From NCBI RefSeq assembly GCF_017313105.1, contig NZ_JAFLND010000003.1:62001-126000 (forward strand): a DNA stretch of 64,000 nt, in the 5' to 3' direction. The translations under genes were made by a program, and so were the position numbers. The notes beneath the pieces were generated by a model, which was not told the origin of the DNA, made no database searches, and was given only the letters and a program-made list of their open reading frames with translations. This document shows positions 8,720-17,309 of this stretch, piece by piece (position 1 is the stretch's first letter; each line of letters begins with the position of its first letter). This stretch comes from [Muricauda] lutisoli (nom. illeg.) (GTDB lineage Bacteria > Bacteroidota > Bacteroidia > Flavobacteriales > Flavobacteriaceae).

Positions 8720-9952
8720 CTAAAATAGTTTTGGTGAAGTAAAATTTATACGATTGTTGAAATAGTAGTTCCTTATCTGCTTGCTCATCATATCATAAAC
8801 TGTTTTTTCAAACTTGTTGTGTTGTCCAGTAAGAAGTATTGACTGCAGTCTTTTGAACTCTTTTAGATTTGATTTTTCAAGGTGTCTTAAACCGGTATTG
8901 GAAAGTAATTTTGAGCATTCCTTTTGCATTGAAATATCCATGCCCGTTACTGGGCAAATTCTATCTTCCAAATGAGTATTATTTAACCCTATATTTGAAT
9001 GGTTAAATTGTTCCCTTGAGATTGTTTCAGAAAGTCGGTTAAATTGTTCCCTTTTTTTGTTCAGCAATAGGGCCAGTTCGGATTTAAGATTTTTACTTTT
9101 TGATTCAATCAGGGCATTTAATTTCTTTTTATCTCTATGTCTTTCTTTTGGAGTTAACTCAGACCAATATCGAGGGTTTTTATAGTCTTTTAATTTGCCT
9201 TTTTGTTTGTCTGGTATGCCTTTCGTTTGGATGGTGATATCATAGTAAAGTACTTTTTGTAATTGCTTTATTAGATAATCAAATGCAAGCCCTAATGTGT
9301 TAAGGTCAATATCCCCCATTGTTCTGAAGCCAACATGGTTTAATTGGTGTTGCATTTTAAGGACCTTAATTTCAAATCTTAGTGTATTGGTTGGCATACC
9401 ATATTGTCTGCCCTTATTATAAATCTTAATGATATATTGCTGATGTATGGATTGAGCGTATAGACCATCAAAATGAAATCCAAATTCGTTTCCCTCAAAA
9501 AACAATAACCATTTAATAAAGTCTTGTGGATTGAAGAAGGAGTTGAGGTTAAGTCCTAACTCAATATTTTGAAGTACCAAACATTCCGGGATGACGTTAA
9601 AAAGCGAACAGATATGTTCTCTTATTTCAATTATGTCTTGATAATAGAACTCGTTGCCGTTAAATCCTTTGGGGTCTCCGTTCGGCGCTTCTACACCTTT
9701 GATTGAATTAAACATTTTATGGATGCTGCCGGAGAAAAAAATAGTTCCACTATCGTAGACTTTAATTTTGCACTTGTGATATGAAGCAATCATAAATGTA
9801 CCCAGTTCCCCTGTCTTTTCTGAAACAGTGCGATGAAACTCCAAGAAAGGGTGATTCGTGAGTTTGTCAATATCACAGTCAACTACTTTTATTTTAACGA
9901 AATCAATCATTATCTTTACTCTGTTGTCTATGCGGATAACATTTTTGAACAA
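8720..9952 (-). CDS. Putative replication-initiation protein of the element (phage gene II/X-like)
   Basis: 410 residues from ATG 9952; an internal ATG at 9911 (MIDFVKIKV) matches the usual start of this kind of protein and may be the true one. The central part has the pattern of filamentous-phage/plasmid Rep proteins: YDSGTIFFSGS, ELGLNL, IKIYNKG and LRFEIKVLK. A Cys-containing C-terminal piece (CPVTGMDISMQKEC) resembles a small metal-binding or HTH-like tail. It probably nicks or initiates replication of the excised circle. The catalytic residues cannot be assigned by eye. Confidence 0.5.
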   Translation of the reverse strand: MFKNVIRIDNRVKIMIDFVKIKVVDCDIDKLTNHPFLEFHRTVSEKTGELGTFMIASYHKCKIKVYDSGTIFFSGSIHKMFNSIKGVEAPNGDPKGFNGNEFYYQDIIEIREHICSLFNVIPECLVLQNIELGLNLNSFFNPQDFIKWLLFFEGNEFGFHFDGLYAQSIHQQYIIKIYNKGRQYGMPTNTLRFEIKVLKMQHQLNHVGFRTMGDIDLNTLGLAFDYLIKQLQKVLYYDITIQTKGIPDKQKGKLKDYKNPRYWSELTPKERHRDKKKLNALIESKSKNLKSELALLLNKKREQFNRLSETISREQFNHSNIGLNNTHLEDRICPVTGMDISMQKECSKLLSNTGLRHLEKSNLKEFKRLQSILLTGQHNKFEKTVYDMMSKQIRNYYFNNRINFTSPKLF

Positions 9953-9965
9953 AATAGATAGGGGG

Positions 9966-10373
9966 CTAAATGCCCCCTTCTTTTTTCACTTCTGCGTGTG
10001 CAAATTCTAGGGCGAACCTTTTAGGGCTTCTGGGGTAATAATCTTTGAAGTAGTAGATATTTAGTATTTTACCTCCTTGGGTCAATTCAAATATCAAAAG
10101 GTGTTTCTTGTTATTTAAATCACCGAAGGTCCATCTGGGCTGCGAAGTTTTAAACATTCCTGTTGTAGGCTGCCGGTTCTCCAAAAGGTTGTCCATTTCG
10201 GTTAACCACTTTGTAACACCCTTTGCATTGGAACGGCCCATATCAATTGTGATTTTAATCCAATCACTAACTGGCCTAATTCCTTCGCGGTACTTAAATT
10301 TCATGGAACCACCGTTAATACCTTTTCTATCGTAAACGGATTTACTGAATATGCGGTTTTTGAACTTCTCCAT
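9966..10373 (-). CDS. Unknown element-maintenance protein
   Basis: 135 residues, basic at the N-terminus and beta-rich in the middle, no recognised motif. It sits between the HTH excisionase-like gene (4 bp gap) and the Rep-like gene (13 bp gap) in one minus-strand unit. This suggests a role in replication or mobilisation of the element. Function unknown. Confidence 0.6.
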   Translation of the reverse strand: MEKFKNRIFSKSVYDRKGINGGSMKFKYREGIRPVSDWIKITIDMGRSNAKGVTKWLTEMDNLLENRQPTTGMFKTSQPRWTFGDLNNKKHLLIFELTQGGKILNIYYFKDYYPRSPKRFALEFAHAEVKKEGGI

Positions 10374-10377
10374 GGCA

Positions 10378-10656
10378 TTAATCGTTTAGGGCGATTAATG
10401 CCGATTCAACTTCACTGCGCTTGTAATAAACCTTTCCGGAAAGACCGTAGGATTTGAGTTTTCCTTTTTTGGTCCATAAATACAATGTGCTTAAATTGAT
10501 TTTAAGTAGTTCCGCGGTTTCAGATCTTGATAGAAGTTCCTCGGGGTTCTTTGGTTGGAAACTCTTTTTGAGTTCGTCAATCTGTGTTCTGACATCGTTA
10601 TTGATGTCGTTTCGTAATTGTTGTGGCGTTGTGCCGATAAATTGAATCTGGTTCAT
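10378..10656 (-). CDS. Excisionase/MerR-like helix-turn-helix protein
   Basis: 92 residues. The C-terminal half is a winged-HTH of the excisionase type: LLSRSETAELLKINLSTLYL, then WTKKGKLKSYGLSGKVYYKR, a tryptophan and wing layout typical of HTH_17. The N-terminal part is a short coiled stretch. In Bacteroidota islands such genes act as recombination directionality factors or regulators. It heads the rep unit (gaps of 4 and 13 bp to the next two genes). Confidence 0.8.
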   Translation of the reverse strand: MNQIQFIGTTPQQLRNDINNDVRTQIDELKKSFQPKNPEELLSRSETAELLKINLSTLYLWTKKGKLKSYGLSGKVYYKRSEVESALIALND

Positions 10657-10742
10657 AATAGCATTGCTTTAATGATTAACAATGCTCAAAATTCAATAAG
10701 GGGGAATGATACTAAAAGATGATACTTAGTATCAATCCAGTA

Positions 10743-11477
10743 TCATTCTTGCCTTAGATACTCTTTGTGATTGATAGGGGTATTATTGGATTTACAGTAA
10801 TCCAGTATTTCCTTTTGATGTGATTGGAAAACATCATTCTCATTTTCCGAATTTTCTCTTTTTGCAGTTGCAGAAAATTGGCCTCTAAATTTTTTAAAAT
10901 TGAAATGGGTGGCAACTTTTGACCATGAACCATACTTATTATAGGCTTGATCTGCTTCACCTGAAAGAAACAATGCCCCAATTTTAACTCTTATTGGAGT
11001 CGATTTAGTTGGTTTTTTGTTTTGTCTTTCTGAAATCTCTCGCTCTAAAGGCACTATTGTAGTTCGGACCTCATCGTTGTGAATAGTGAAATCGAATAAA
11101 GGGAAACCTTCTGGAAATAAGTTTGAAAAATTTAATCGTCCAATGAGATACTTAATGTACTGCGAATAAACAATAGCCTTAAACCGTGTCTCTTGAAATT
11201 GTGTAAGGTTAGAATCTTTGATTATTTGGTTTAATTGATAATCTACTTCTTCGGTTTCAATAAGAAGTTCAGCCTTTTTAACCTCTGAAATAATTACTTC
11301 CAAATCTTCTGATTCACAAATGAAATGTAACATTCTTGCCACCTCAAGGCCGGCTTCTAACTCTTCTTTTTTCGATTTGAAGGTTTCTTTGGAAAGCAAC
11401 TCATTAATGCCCTTAATAAAATTGGTGCGAAAACCATGGTAGTCTTCATTAATGTCGAATGCAGGATTTCTTCTCAT
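10743..11477 (-). CDS. Unknown element protein
   Basis: 244 residues, helical and charged, no membrane span. The N-terminal two thirds could be a dimerising helical domain; the end (GALFLSGEADQAYNKYGSWS onward) looks like a small helical DNA-binding-type region. Two bases separate its start from the stop of the upstream 11480 gene, so the two are co-transcribed. No known family recognised. Confidence 0.6.
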   Translation of the reverse strand: MRRNPAFDINEDYHGFRTNFIKGINELLSKETFKSKKEELEAGLEVARMLHFICESEDLEVIISEVKKAELLIETEEVDYQLNQIIKDSNLTQFQETRFKAIVYSQYIKYLIGRLNFSNLFPEGFPLFDFTIHNDEVRTTIVPLEREISERQNKKPTKSTPIRVKIGALFLSGEADQAYNKYGSWSKVATHFNFKKFRGQFSATAKRENSENENDVFQSHQKEILDYCKSNNTPINHKEYLRQE

Positions 11478-11479
11478 CG

Positions 11480-12229
11480 TTAATTCGGATTTCTTAATTT
11501 TCCTTGGTCCCTAATCCATTCCCGATTGGCTTCAACCCCTTCTGGTGTCATATTGGCCCATCGCTTTTTAAGATAGGCACCGATAATATCATGCTTTTTC
11601 ATTCTTTGTTCTTCCCGTCTAATCCTTGTTGCTAGACTGGCCGCGGCTCTGTAATGAAATTGTTCATGGTTGATTTTCCATTTGAAAAGTACGTAAAATC
11701 GATATTCGTAGTTTTCCAAGGCTTTATCAATAATTTGGTGGTATAGTGTATCAAGTTCCTTTTTGGTCAATTTAGTATAGTCAAATGGATGTGGTTGCGT
11801 GGCTTCTATATCGTTTGGTGGGTATTGTTCTTTTTCTAGTCTGGCTGCTTCCTTGTTGAACCACTCCCTATGTTCCGACATGCTCATTAAACTTATTTCG
11901 GATTTGCTTTTTTTGGAACTTTCATGGACTTTTTGGGGAGAGTCATCTATAGCATTAATTTTCTGCCTTTCTTTCTCCTTTTTCCAATCTATCTCGGAAG
12001 GATTTAAGGATGCTAGGTATTTCCCCTTGGCTTCCTCGCTCTTCCTGTGGGCTTCGTTTAAATACTTGGGTTTATTTCCTTCTTTGTTCGCAAAGGGCTT
12101 CGGTTGAATAGAATACTTTGAGGTACAAGATTTATCGTTTCGCCCCCTATACATTCTTATTACCCACAGAAATGATTTAATGCAAAAACGTGCTATTTTA
12201 ATCAGAAATCTTTTGATTGATTTAATCAT
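11480..12229 (-). CDS. Unknown element protein with basic hydrophobic N-terminus
   Basis: 249 residues. The first ~30 are basic and hydrophobic (MIKSIKRFLIKIARFCIKSF), possibly a membrane anchor or amphipathic helix; the rest is highly charged and helical. The start overlaps the upstream 12222 gene by 8 bp. It belongs to the integrase-side block of the element. No known family recognised; a mobilisation accessory role is only a guess. Confidence 0.55.
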   Translation of the reverse strand: MIKSIKRFLIKIARFCIKSFLWVIRMYRGRNDKSCTSKYSIQPKPFANKEGNKPKYLNEAHRKSEEAKGKYLASLNPSEIDWKKEKERQKINAIDDSPQKVHESSKKSKSEISLMSMSEHREWFNKEAARLEKEQYPPNDIEATQPHPFDYTKLTKKELDTLYHQIIDKALENYEYRFYVLFKWKINHEQFHYRAAASLATRIRREEQRMKKHDIIGAYLKKRWANMTPEGVEANREWIRDQGKLRNPN

Positions 12230-12461
12230 GGCTTTGGGTAGAAAGTTGATATCCTTCCAAATCTTTTAATAGGTTTTCCATGGCTTCAAAATCCGCTAAA
12301 TATTCCGCTCGGTCGGCCTTGTTGTCTGTAAAATCTGATCGCAACGCATCAAATAGAATATTCCTTAGTGATTCTCTCAATTCTTTAGGGTCGGATTGGT
12401 CCAAAGCGTTGTTTAAAATTTGTTCTGCTTTAATTGGGTTTTGGGTTTTAACGTTTTCCAT
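12222..12461 (-). CDS. Unknown 79-residue element protein
   Basis: Short, acidic and probably all-helical. It starts 15 bp after the integrase stop and overlaps the next gene by 8 bp, so it is likely co-transcribed with the integrase. No recognised motif. Confidence 0.55.
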   Translation of the reverse strand: MENVKTQNPIKAEQILNNALDQSDPKELRESLRNILFDALRSDFTDNKADRAEYLADFEAMENLLKDLEGYQLSTQSHD

Positions 12462-12476
12462 GATATTTAGATTTAA

Positions 12477-13802
12477 TTATTCGTTTACTACTTTTAATTG
12501 CGCTTCCTTTTTACTCAGATATTCTTTTTCCATTGCATCAAATTTTGCACTTGCAATTCTTGAAAGTGTAGGGTCGGACTTGTCAATGTAGGTCAAAAAA
12601 TTCCGTTCGTTGACATGGCCCGTTATGTTCATTATTAACTGTGTGGACCAATCCTTTAGGTTATAAAAATTACAAGCAAATGAACGCCTTCCTGTATGAT
12701 TGCTAATTAACTTATATTTTGGATAAAGGCCTTTTTTGCCGTTGTACCTGCCCTGTACTTTTTGTCTTAACCCAGATATACGGCAAACGTCTTTTATCAG
12801 AGATGATAAAATGCTGCGTTGGCTTTGTTCATTATCGGTGAATTTAGGAGGAAAATCATTTCCATATTTTTTCAGTATATCGCGCACTATATGGTGAATT
12901 GGTACCTCAATATTCTTTCCCGTCTTGAATTGCTTAAGAACAATATATTTGTCTCCATCTATAGTCTGGATGTTGCTTTTGGTAAAGCGGTGCAAGTCTG
13001 AAATTCGTTGGGCGGTGTAGCAGGAAATAATGAACCAATCCTTAGCAATCTGCAGTCGTTCGTTTGGCATTTCCTTTTTGATGATTTGGTCTATTTCTTC
13101 AAAAGTCAAGAAGGTAACAATGTTTTCATCTTGAAACCCTTTGATGTTCATATAATCAGGGTCTACCTTGCATCCGTTCAATTGAGAATCTCTCACGATC
13201 GTTTTAAGGCGCTTAATGTATCTTCCCTTGGTGTTTATGCTCTTTTTCTCTATGTCGGTCAGGTAATCAAGAAAATCGGCTGCAAAACGGGTGTTAACCT
13301 CTTTTATTTTCAACTTATGGCCTTTGTGTTTTTGGTATTTCTCAAGGATTTTCGAAAAATTGAGGTATTTGTCAACCGTATTTTGTTTGTAATACAGTTT
13401 GACGTTATTCCGGATATAGGTCCTTCTCTTTAAGTCATTACTGAACCATTTAGAATATGGCACCAAAAATTCTTTTTCTTTGATAGGCTCTAAGTTATTG
13501 AACTTCTGAATTATGCTTTTTATGTGCTTGCTTTCAATATCAAACAATCCTTTGGCCTCATCTTTCTCGATATCATCAATGAATTTGCCCAATTCCTTGG
13601 AAAGATCGTTGAGACGATTTTTTAGTTTCTTGTTCTTAGGGGTGTTCTCCTTGGGTAGGTTAGTGGTGTGGTTCCAGTCCTTTGCATTTTCAATTGTTAG
13701 ACCGCTGGAAAGTCGAAAGTCTTTTTCACGCCCAATGTTGAGCCTTAGATATACCTTGGATGAACCAGTCCCTTTGTGAGGGTAGAATTTGATATTTGCC
13801 AT
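12477..13802 (-). CDS. Tyrosine recombinase (integrase) of element 1
   Basis: 441 residues: an N-terminal arm-binding region (about 1-90), a SAM-like core-binding domain (about 100-210) and a C-terminal catalytic domain. Catalytic signatures are visible: Arg in SCYTAQRISDL, HTGRRSF (H-x2-R), and ITGHVNERNFLTYID with the GH and the nucleophilic Tyr. It lies directly next to attR, the usual position for catalysing insertion into tRNA-Asn. First gene of a long minus-strand run. Confidence 0.93.
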   Translation of the reverse strand: MANIKFYPHKGTGSSKVYLRLNIGREKDFRLSSGLTIENAKDWNHTTNLPKENTPKNKKLKNRLNDLSKELGKFIDDIEKDEAKGLFDIESKHIKSIIQKFNNLEPIKEKEFLVPYSKWFSNDLKRRTYIRNNVKLYYKQNTVDKYLNFSKILEKYQKHKGHKLKIKEVNTRFAADFLDYLTDIEKKSINTKGRYIKRLKTIVRDSQLNGCKVDPDYMNIKGFQDENIVTFLTFEEIDQIIKKEMPNERLQIAKDWFIISCYTAQRISDLHRFTKSNIQTIDGDKYIVLKQFKTGKNIEVPIHHIVRDILKKYGNDFPPKFTDNEQSQRSILSSLIKDVCRISGLRQKVQGRYNGKKGLYPKYKLISNHTGRRSFACNFYNLKDWSTQLIMNITGHVNERNFLTYIDKSDPTLSRIASAKFDAMEKEYLSKKEAQLKVVNE

Positions 13803-13845
13803 TTTGAAAACATTTTGAACATTTGAAAGTTAGTCATGTTGGATA

Positions 13846-13867
13846 TTTTATCCAACATTTTATCCAA
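13846..13867 (+). repeat. Right copy of 22-bp internal direct repeat of element 1
   Basis: Identical to 2248-2269. It lies between the integrase start and attR. The left flank GTTGGATATTTTATCCAAC (13839-13857) is also palindromic. Position suggests integrase arm binding and possible autoregulation. Confidence 0.7.
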
Positions 13868-13984
13868 CATATTTGAAACCAAATACAATTTCTATAAATT
13901 GATTACAATTCAAAATACAGTAAAATAAAGGGTTTTAGGTATATTGAAGTTGTATCTCATCTATAATAAAACAATAATTGCACC

Positions 13985-14001
13985 CCAAGAGGGGGAGCAG
14001 A
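13985..14001 (+). repeat. attR core of element 1
   Basis: 17-bp copy of the tRNA-Asn 3' end (2180-2196), marking the right boundary of the element. Confidence 0.9.
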
Positions 14002-14038
14002 AAAACAAAAGCCACCGATTTCGGTGGCTTTTGTTTTT
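14001..14038. terminator. Strong bidirectional terminator beyond attR
   Basis: A perfect 18-bp inverted repeat around TT: A-rich arm, GCCACCGA / TCGGTGGC, T-rich arm. It may be the original tRNA-Asn terminator displaced by insertion, and it also ends the minus-strand polyol operon. Confidence 0.85.
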
Positions 14039-14092
14039 ATAAAAGCTCGGATTTCAAATTAGAGACTTCTTTTAATGAATTGATATTTGAGG

Positions 14093-15565
14093 TCACAAAA
14101 TGTCACTCATCAATTTCCTGATGTTTCTTTCTTCGTAGATAAGGCGGGATGCAGAAGTATATTCTTTTACAAACCGCCCATTTTTAGGAAGCTCTCCAAA
14201 TATTTCTGGTTGGTTAAGGAAAGAAGTCCAGTCATTTTCCGTGTTTTTGGCGGCACGGTTTAATTCCTCTTTTTGTGCATCTATAATTTCCAGTGGTTCG
14301 CCTTTTTCATTGATTCCTTTATCGCTGTAATAGCACCAGGCTGCCAAAATGAATGTAGCGTATTTGATACTCCCCTGGGAGGCCAAATTTTCCAATAGTG
14401 TTGGAATCAAAAACTTCGGCAACTTGGCGGAACTTTCAGAACAAATACGACTTACGCTGTCCTTGATATTCGGATTAGCAAAACGCTCTTCCAGATTATC
14501 TTTATATTTTTCAACATCAATGCCTTCCACAGCGCCTAAAACCGGGGTGACTTCAACATCCATAAATTTTCGCATGAAGGTGGCCATAACAGGATCCTTC
14601 ATGCAAGAGTTTATAGTCGGATAGCCGTGGATGGACCCTGGTATCCCTAAAACCGAATGTCCTGCATTCAACAGGCGAATTTTCATTGTTTCGTATGGGG
14701 TTACATCGGAAACAATCTGTACTCCAACCTTTTCAAGGGGCGGTCTCCCATTACAGAAGTCATCTTCTACCACCCATTGAATAAATGGTTCACAGACCAC
14801 CGGCCATTCATCTTTTAATTCATAGTTGGTTTTTAGGTACTCTATAACTTCAGGTGTCGTTACTGGGGTAATTCGGTCTACCATAGTGTTGGGAAAAGAA
14901 ACTTCTTCAGCAATCCATTCCGCCAGCTTTGCATCCTGTTTTTTTGCAAAAGATAACACCATTTCCCGAGCGATATGGCCATTGTGTTGGATGTTATCGC
15001 ATGACAAAATGGTAAAAGGAGGTAGGCCATTGGATTTGCGTATTCTCAATGCTGCTGTTAAGTACCCATAGACTGTTTTAGGCTCATTGGGATGGGCTAT
15101 TTCATGCTTTATGTCGGGATTATCAAAATTAAATGCTCCAGTACTCGTATTGAAATTATAACCTCCTTCGGTAATGGTAAGCGAAACAATTTTTGTGTCA
15201 GGGTGGCCCATTTTATCTATGACCAATTCAGGGGTATCCACCGCCAGGAGGAATTCATGAATAGAGCCTATCACCTCACTTTTATCTGATCCATCAGGGT
15301 ACTGGGTCACCAGGGTGTAAAGGCAATCCTGTTTTTCGAATACTTGGCTCATCGTCCTGTCACTCTCTCGCAGACCAACGCCACAGATTCCCCATTCAAA
15401 CCCAGGATATTTCTCCAATAACTTATGTATGTAATAGGCCTGGTGAGATCGGTGAAATCCGCCAACACCAATGTGGATTATCCCAGATTTTAGAGATGCC
15501 CTGTTGTAAGATGGACAGGACACTTTTTTGGAAATTGCAGAAATATTACATTGATTCAATTCCAT
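14093..15565 (-). CDS. Mannitol dehydrogenase family oxidoreductase
   Basis: 490 residues, the usual length of polyol-specific long-chain dehydrogenases (mannitol 2-dehydrogenase, fructuronate reductase). The N-terminal Rossmann part starts IIHIGVGGFHRSHQ; CDNIQHNG lies mid-protein; the catalytic Lys-Asn-His set is in KIRLLNAGHS. NAD(P)-dependent oxidation of a polyol to a ketose is expected; mannitol or arabinitol to fructose or xylulose fits a genome with xylB nearby. Last gene of the operon starting at 18056. Substrate not determinable from sequence. Confidence 0.88.
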   Translation of the reverse strand: MELNQCNISAISKKVSCPSYNRASLKSGIIHIGVGGFHRSHQAYYIHKLLEKYPGFEWGICGVGLRESDRTMSQVFEKQDCLYTLVTQYPDGSDKSEVIGSIHEFLLAVDTPELVIDKMGHPDTKIVSLTITEGGYNFNTSTGAFNFDNPDIKHEIAHPNEPKTVYGYLTAALRIRKSNGLPPFTILSCDNIQHNGHIAREMVLSFAKKQDAKLAEWIAEEVSFPNTMVDRITPVTTPEVIEYLKTNYELKDEWPVVCEPFIQWVVEDDFCNGRPPLEKVGVQIVSDVTPYETMKIRLLNAGHSVLGIPGSIHGYPTINSCMKDPVMATFMRKFMDVEVTPVLGAVEGIDVEKYKDNLEERFANPNIKDSVSRICSESSAKLPKFLIPTLLENLASQGSIKYATFILAAWCYYSDKGINEKGEPLEIIDAQKEELNRAAKNTENDWTSFLNQPEIFGELPKNGRFVKEYTSASRLIYEERNIRKLMSDIL

Positions 15566-15577
15566 TTCGATGATTTT

Positions 15578-15868
15578 TTAGCTTGTAGAATGGCTTGTTT
15601 TGCCTCTTTTCATTGCCCAATAAGCAGAGACAAAGTAGATAATTGTACAAATAAAACCATAGGAGTAAAAGGTTTCCCGGTTGTCTATGTAAGCACTTTC
15701 ATGGTCACTTCCGAATAATACTATACCTGCCAGTACCAAGGTTATTACTAAAGTGGCAACCGCAACGACCTTTAAAATTTTGGTGAAAACAGAATGATCT
15801 TTGACAACAACCGGTTGTTCTTCTGCCAATTTCTCATGGTATTTTTCGACCAGTTCATTGAATCGCAC
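15578..15868 (-). CDS. Small two-span membrane protein in polyol operon
   Basis: 96 residues with a charged N-terminal ~28 residues, then two hydrophobic spans (about 30-52 and 70-88). Gaps of 16 bp to the permease and 12 bp to the dehydrogenase show co-transcription. It could be an accessory subunit of the permease; no family recognised. Confidence 0.7.
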   Translation of the reverse strand: MRFNELVEKYHEKLAEEQPVVVKDHSVFTKILKVVAVATLVITLVLAGIVLFGSDHESAYIDNRETFYSYGFICTIIYFVSAYWAMKRGKTSHSTS

Positions 15869-15884
15869 CTCTTTATCTTCTGCC

Positions 15885-17300
15885 TCAGGGTAGGACTTTT
15901 TTGCACCATATTGTCCCGGCCAGGAACGTATAGACGATAATGGTGAAAATCCAAGTAGGAATAAACAAATAATAAAAGGACATTACCTGAAGATAATTCA
16001 GGCCAAATCCAAAAGCAAGACCCAAGCCCCAGGAAGCTACTGCAGGCAAGCTATGCTCGAATTCCTGGAATTTAGACCAATACCTGGTAAACCCAATCCT
16101 TGGAAAAATTTGGTGCTCTGCAAATACTATGGCGCCAACAGGCACAACAATCAATCCTGCATAAGTGAGGAGTGGCAAAATTTGCGAAAATACAAAGGGA
16201 AAACAAGCGATACCAATCATGGACAGCCCCACCATTAGAGTAGTTTTTTTTCTTGAATGATTGTAAAAAATAGCTTGTGCTGCCAAACCGGCACGATATA
16301 AATTGGTAATCGCAGTTGTCCAGCCCGCCACAATCACAATAATAAATCCAGACCAACCCAATGCATAGTAGGCAACGTCACCAGGGTCGAGTTCAACAAT
16401 CGCTTTTCCTAAAATAATGGCAGTACCAGCCCCCATGATTCCAGCAGCAATCCAGGCAATATAATGTCCGAACATCATACCTGTACTTGTTGCCAGACCA
16501 TAGATTTTCTTTTTGGCGAATCGTAGCAATGCCATATCAATCAATCCAAAATGGGTGATGGTATTTGCCGCCCATGCGAAACCGATGACCTCCAACAGAC
16601 CAATTCCCTGTTCTCCTTGGCTATTTACCCCGGTCCAAATGGATTGATTTCCAATACTGATGAGTTCTGACCAATTTTCAGGAATGGTTTTGTCAATTAC
16701 AGATAAAGACAAAGCAGGTAATAGGACCATTGCTCCACTCGCAAACATGGCGAACAGCCAGGGAGCACAGATACCAGAAAATTCGGAAACAGCTTTAAAG
16801 CCGTACATGGCAACAAATACAACGAAAAGGCCAACTAATATGACAATAAGGACAAACCAAACATTTGTAGGATACCAGTTCAATTGAGCAGGAATATCAA
16901 AAGCAAACCGAACCGCTGTGGCTGAAACGGTTACCATGGCACCTGAAATAACCGTAAAAATTAACACATTGGCCCAATCATATAAATAGGACATTTTCTT
17001 TCCAGCAATCTTTTTGAGATAGGTGTAAAGGCTCAAGCGGGTATCAACTGCGATTGGAGAAGTAATTAAGGTCCAACTAAGCACTGCCAAAATATTTCCG
17101 ATAAGTAGACCAAGGATAATATCCATAGTCTTGGCGCCTAAAGCGACAAAAGTAGCACCTATTACAAACTCCGTAGCAGCCACATGCTCGGCGGCATATA
17201 GCCCTGCAAAGTGACTCCAGTGATGTAGTTTATGACTGGGAACAGGCAATTGTTCTTCTTGTAATGTTTCCAGTTGAGTAAATTCGTTTGGTATTTTCAT
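15885..17300 (-). CDS. NCS1/purine-cytosine permease-like transporter
   Basis: 471 residues, about 12 membrane spans. The start (HHWSHFAGLYAAEHVAATEF) and the pattern of Gly-rich spans fit the APC-superfamily NCS1 group, known for nucleobase, hydantoin or thiamine uptake with Na+ or H+. Context (polyol dehydrogenase downstream, outer-membrane protein upstream) suggests a polyol or related substrate instead, which would be unusual. Gaps of 9 and 16 bp to neighbours place it in one operon. Confidence 0.75.
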   Translation of the reverse strand: MKIPNEFTQLETLQEEQLPVPSHKLHHWSHFAGLYAAEHVAATEFVIGATFVALGAKTMDIILGLLIGNILAVLSWTLITSPIAVDTRLSLYTYLKKIAGKKMSYLYDWANVLIFTVISGAMVTVSATAVRFAFDIPAQLNWYPTNVWFVLIVILVGLFVVFVAMYGFKAVSEFSGICAPWLFAMFASGAMVLLPALSLSVIDKTIPENWSELISIGNQSIWTGVNSQGEQGIGLLEVIGFAWAANTITHFGLIDMALLRFAKKKIYGLATSTGMMFGHYIAWIAAGIMGAGTAIILGKAIVELDPGDVAYYALGWSGFIIVIVAGWTTAITNLYRAGLAAQAIFYNHSRKKTTLMVGLSMIGIACFPFVFSQILPLLTYAGLIVVPVGAIVFAEHQIFPRIGFTRYWSKFQEFEHSLPAVASWGLGLAFGFGLNYLQVMSFYYLFIPTWIFTIIVYTFLAGTIWCKKVLP

Positions 17301-17309
17301 TGGGTTGGG

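Larger units (their letters stand above)
2180..14001. mobile_element. Integrative element 1 in tRNA-Asn (11.8 kb)
   Basis: The 17-bp core CCAAGAGGGGGAGCAGA is present at 2180-2196 (tRNA 3' end, attL) and at 13985-14001 (attR). The right end carries a tyrosine integrase reading inward on the minus strand. Next come a run of co-oriented minus-strand genes (8720-12461: small unknowns, excisionase-like HTH, replication-protein-like gene) and then mixed-orientation cargo at 2527-8717. No MobA-type relaxase or type IV secretion genes are recognisable, so it is better called an integrative or mobilisable island than a conjugative element. Confidence 0.9.
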
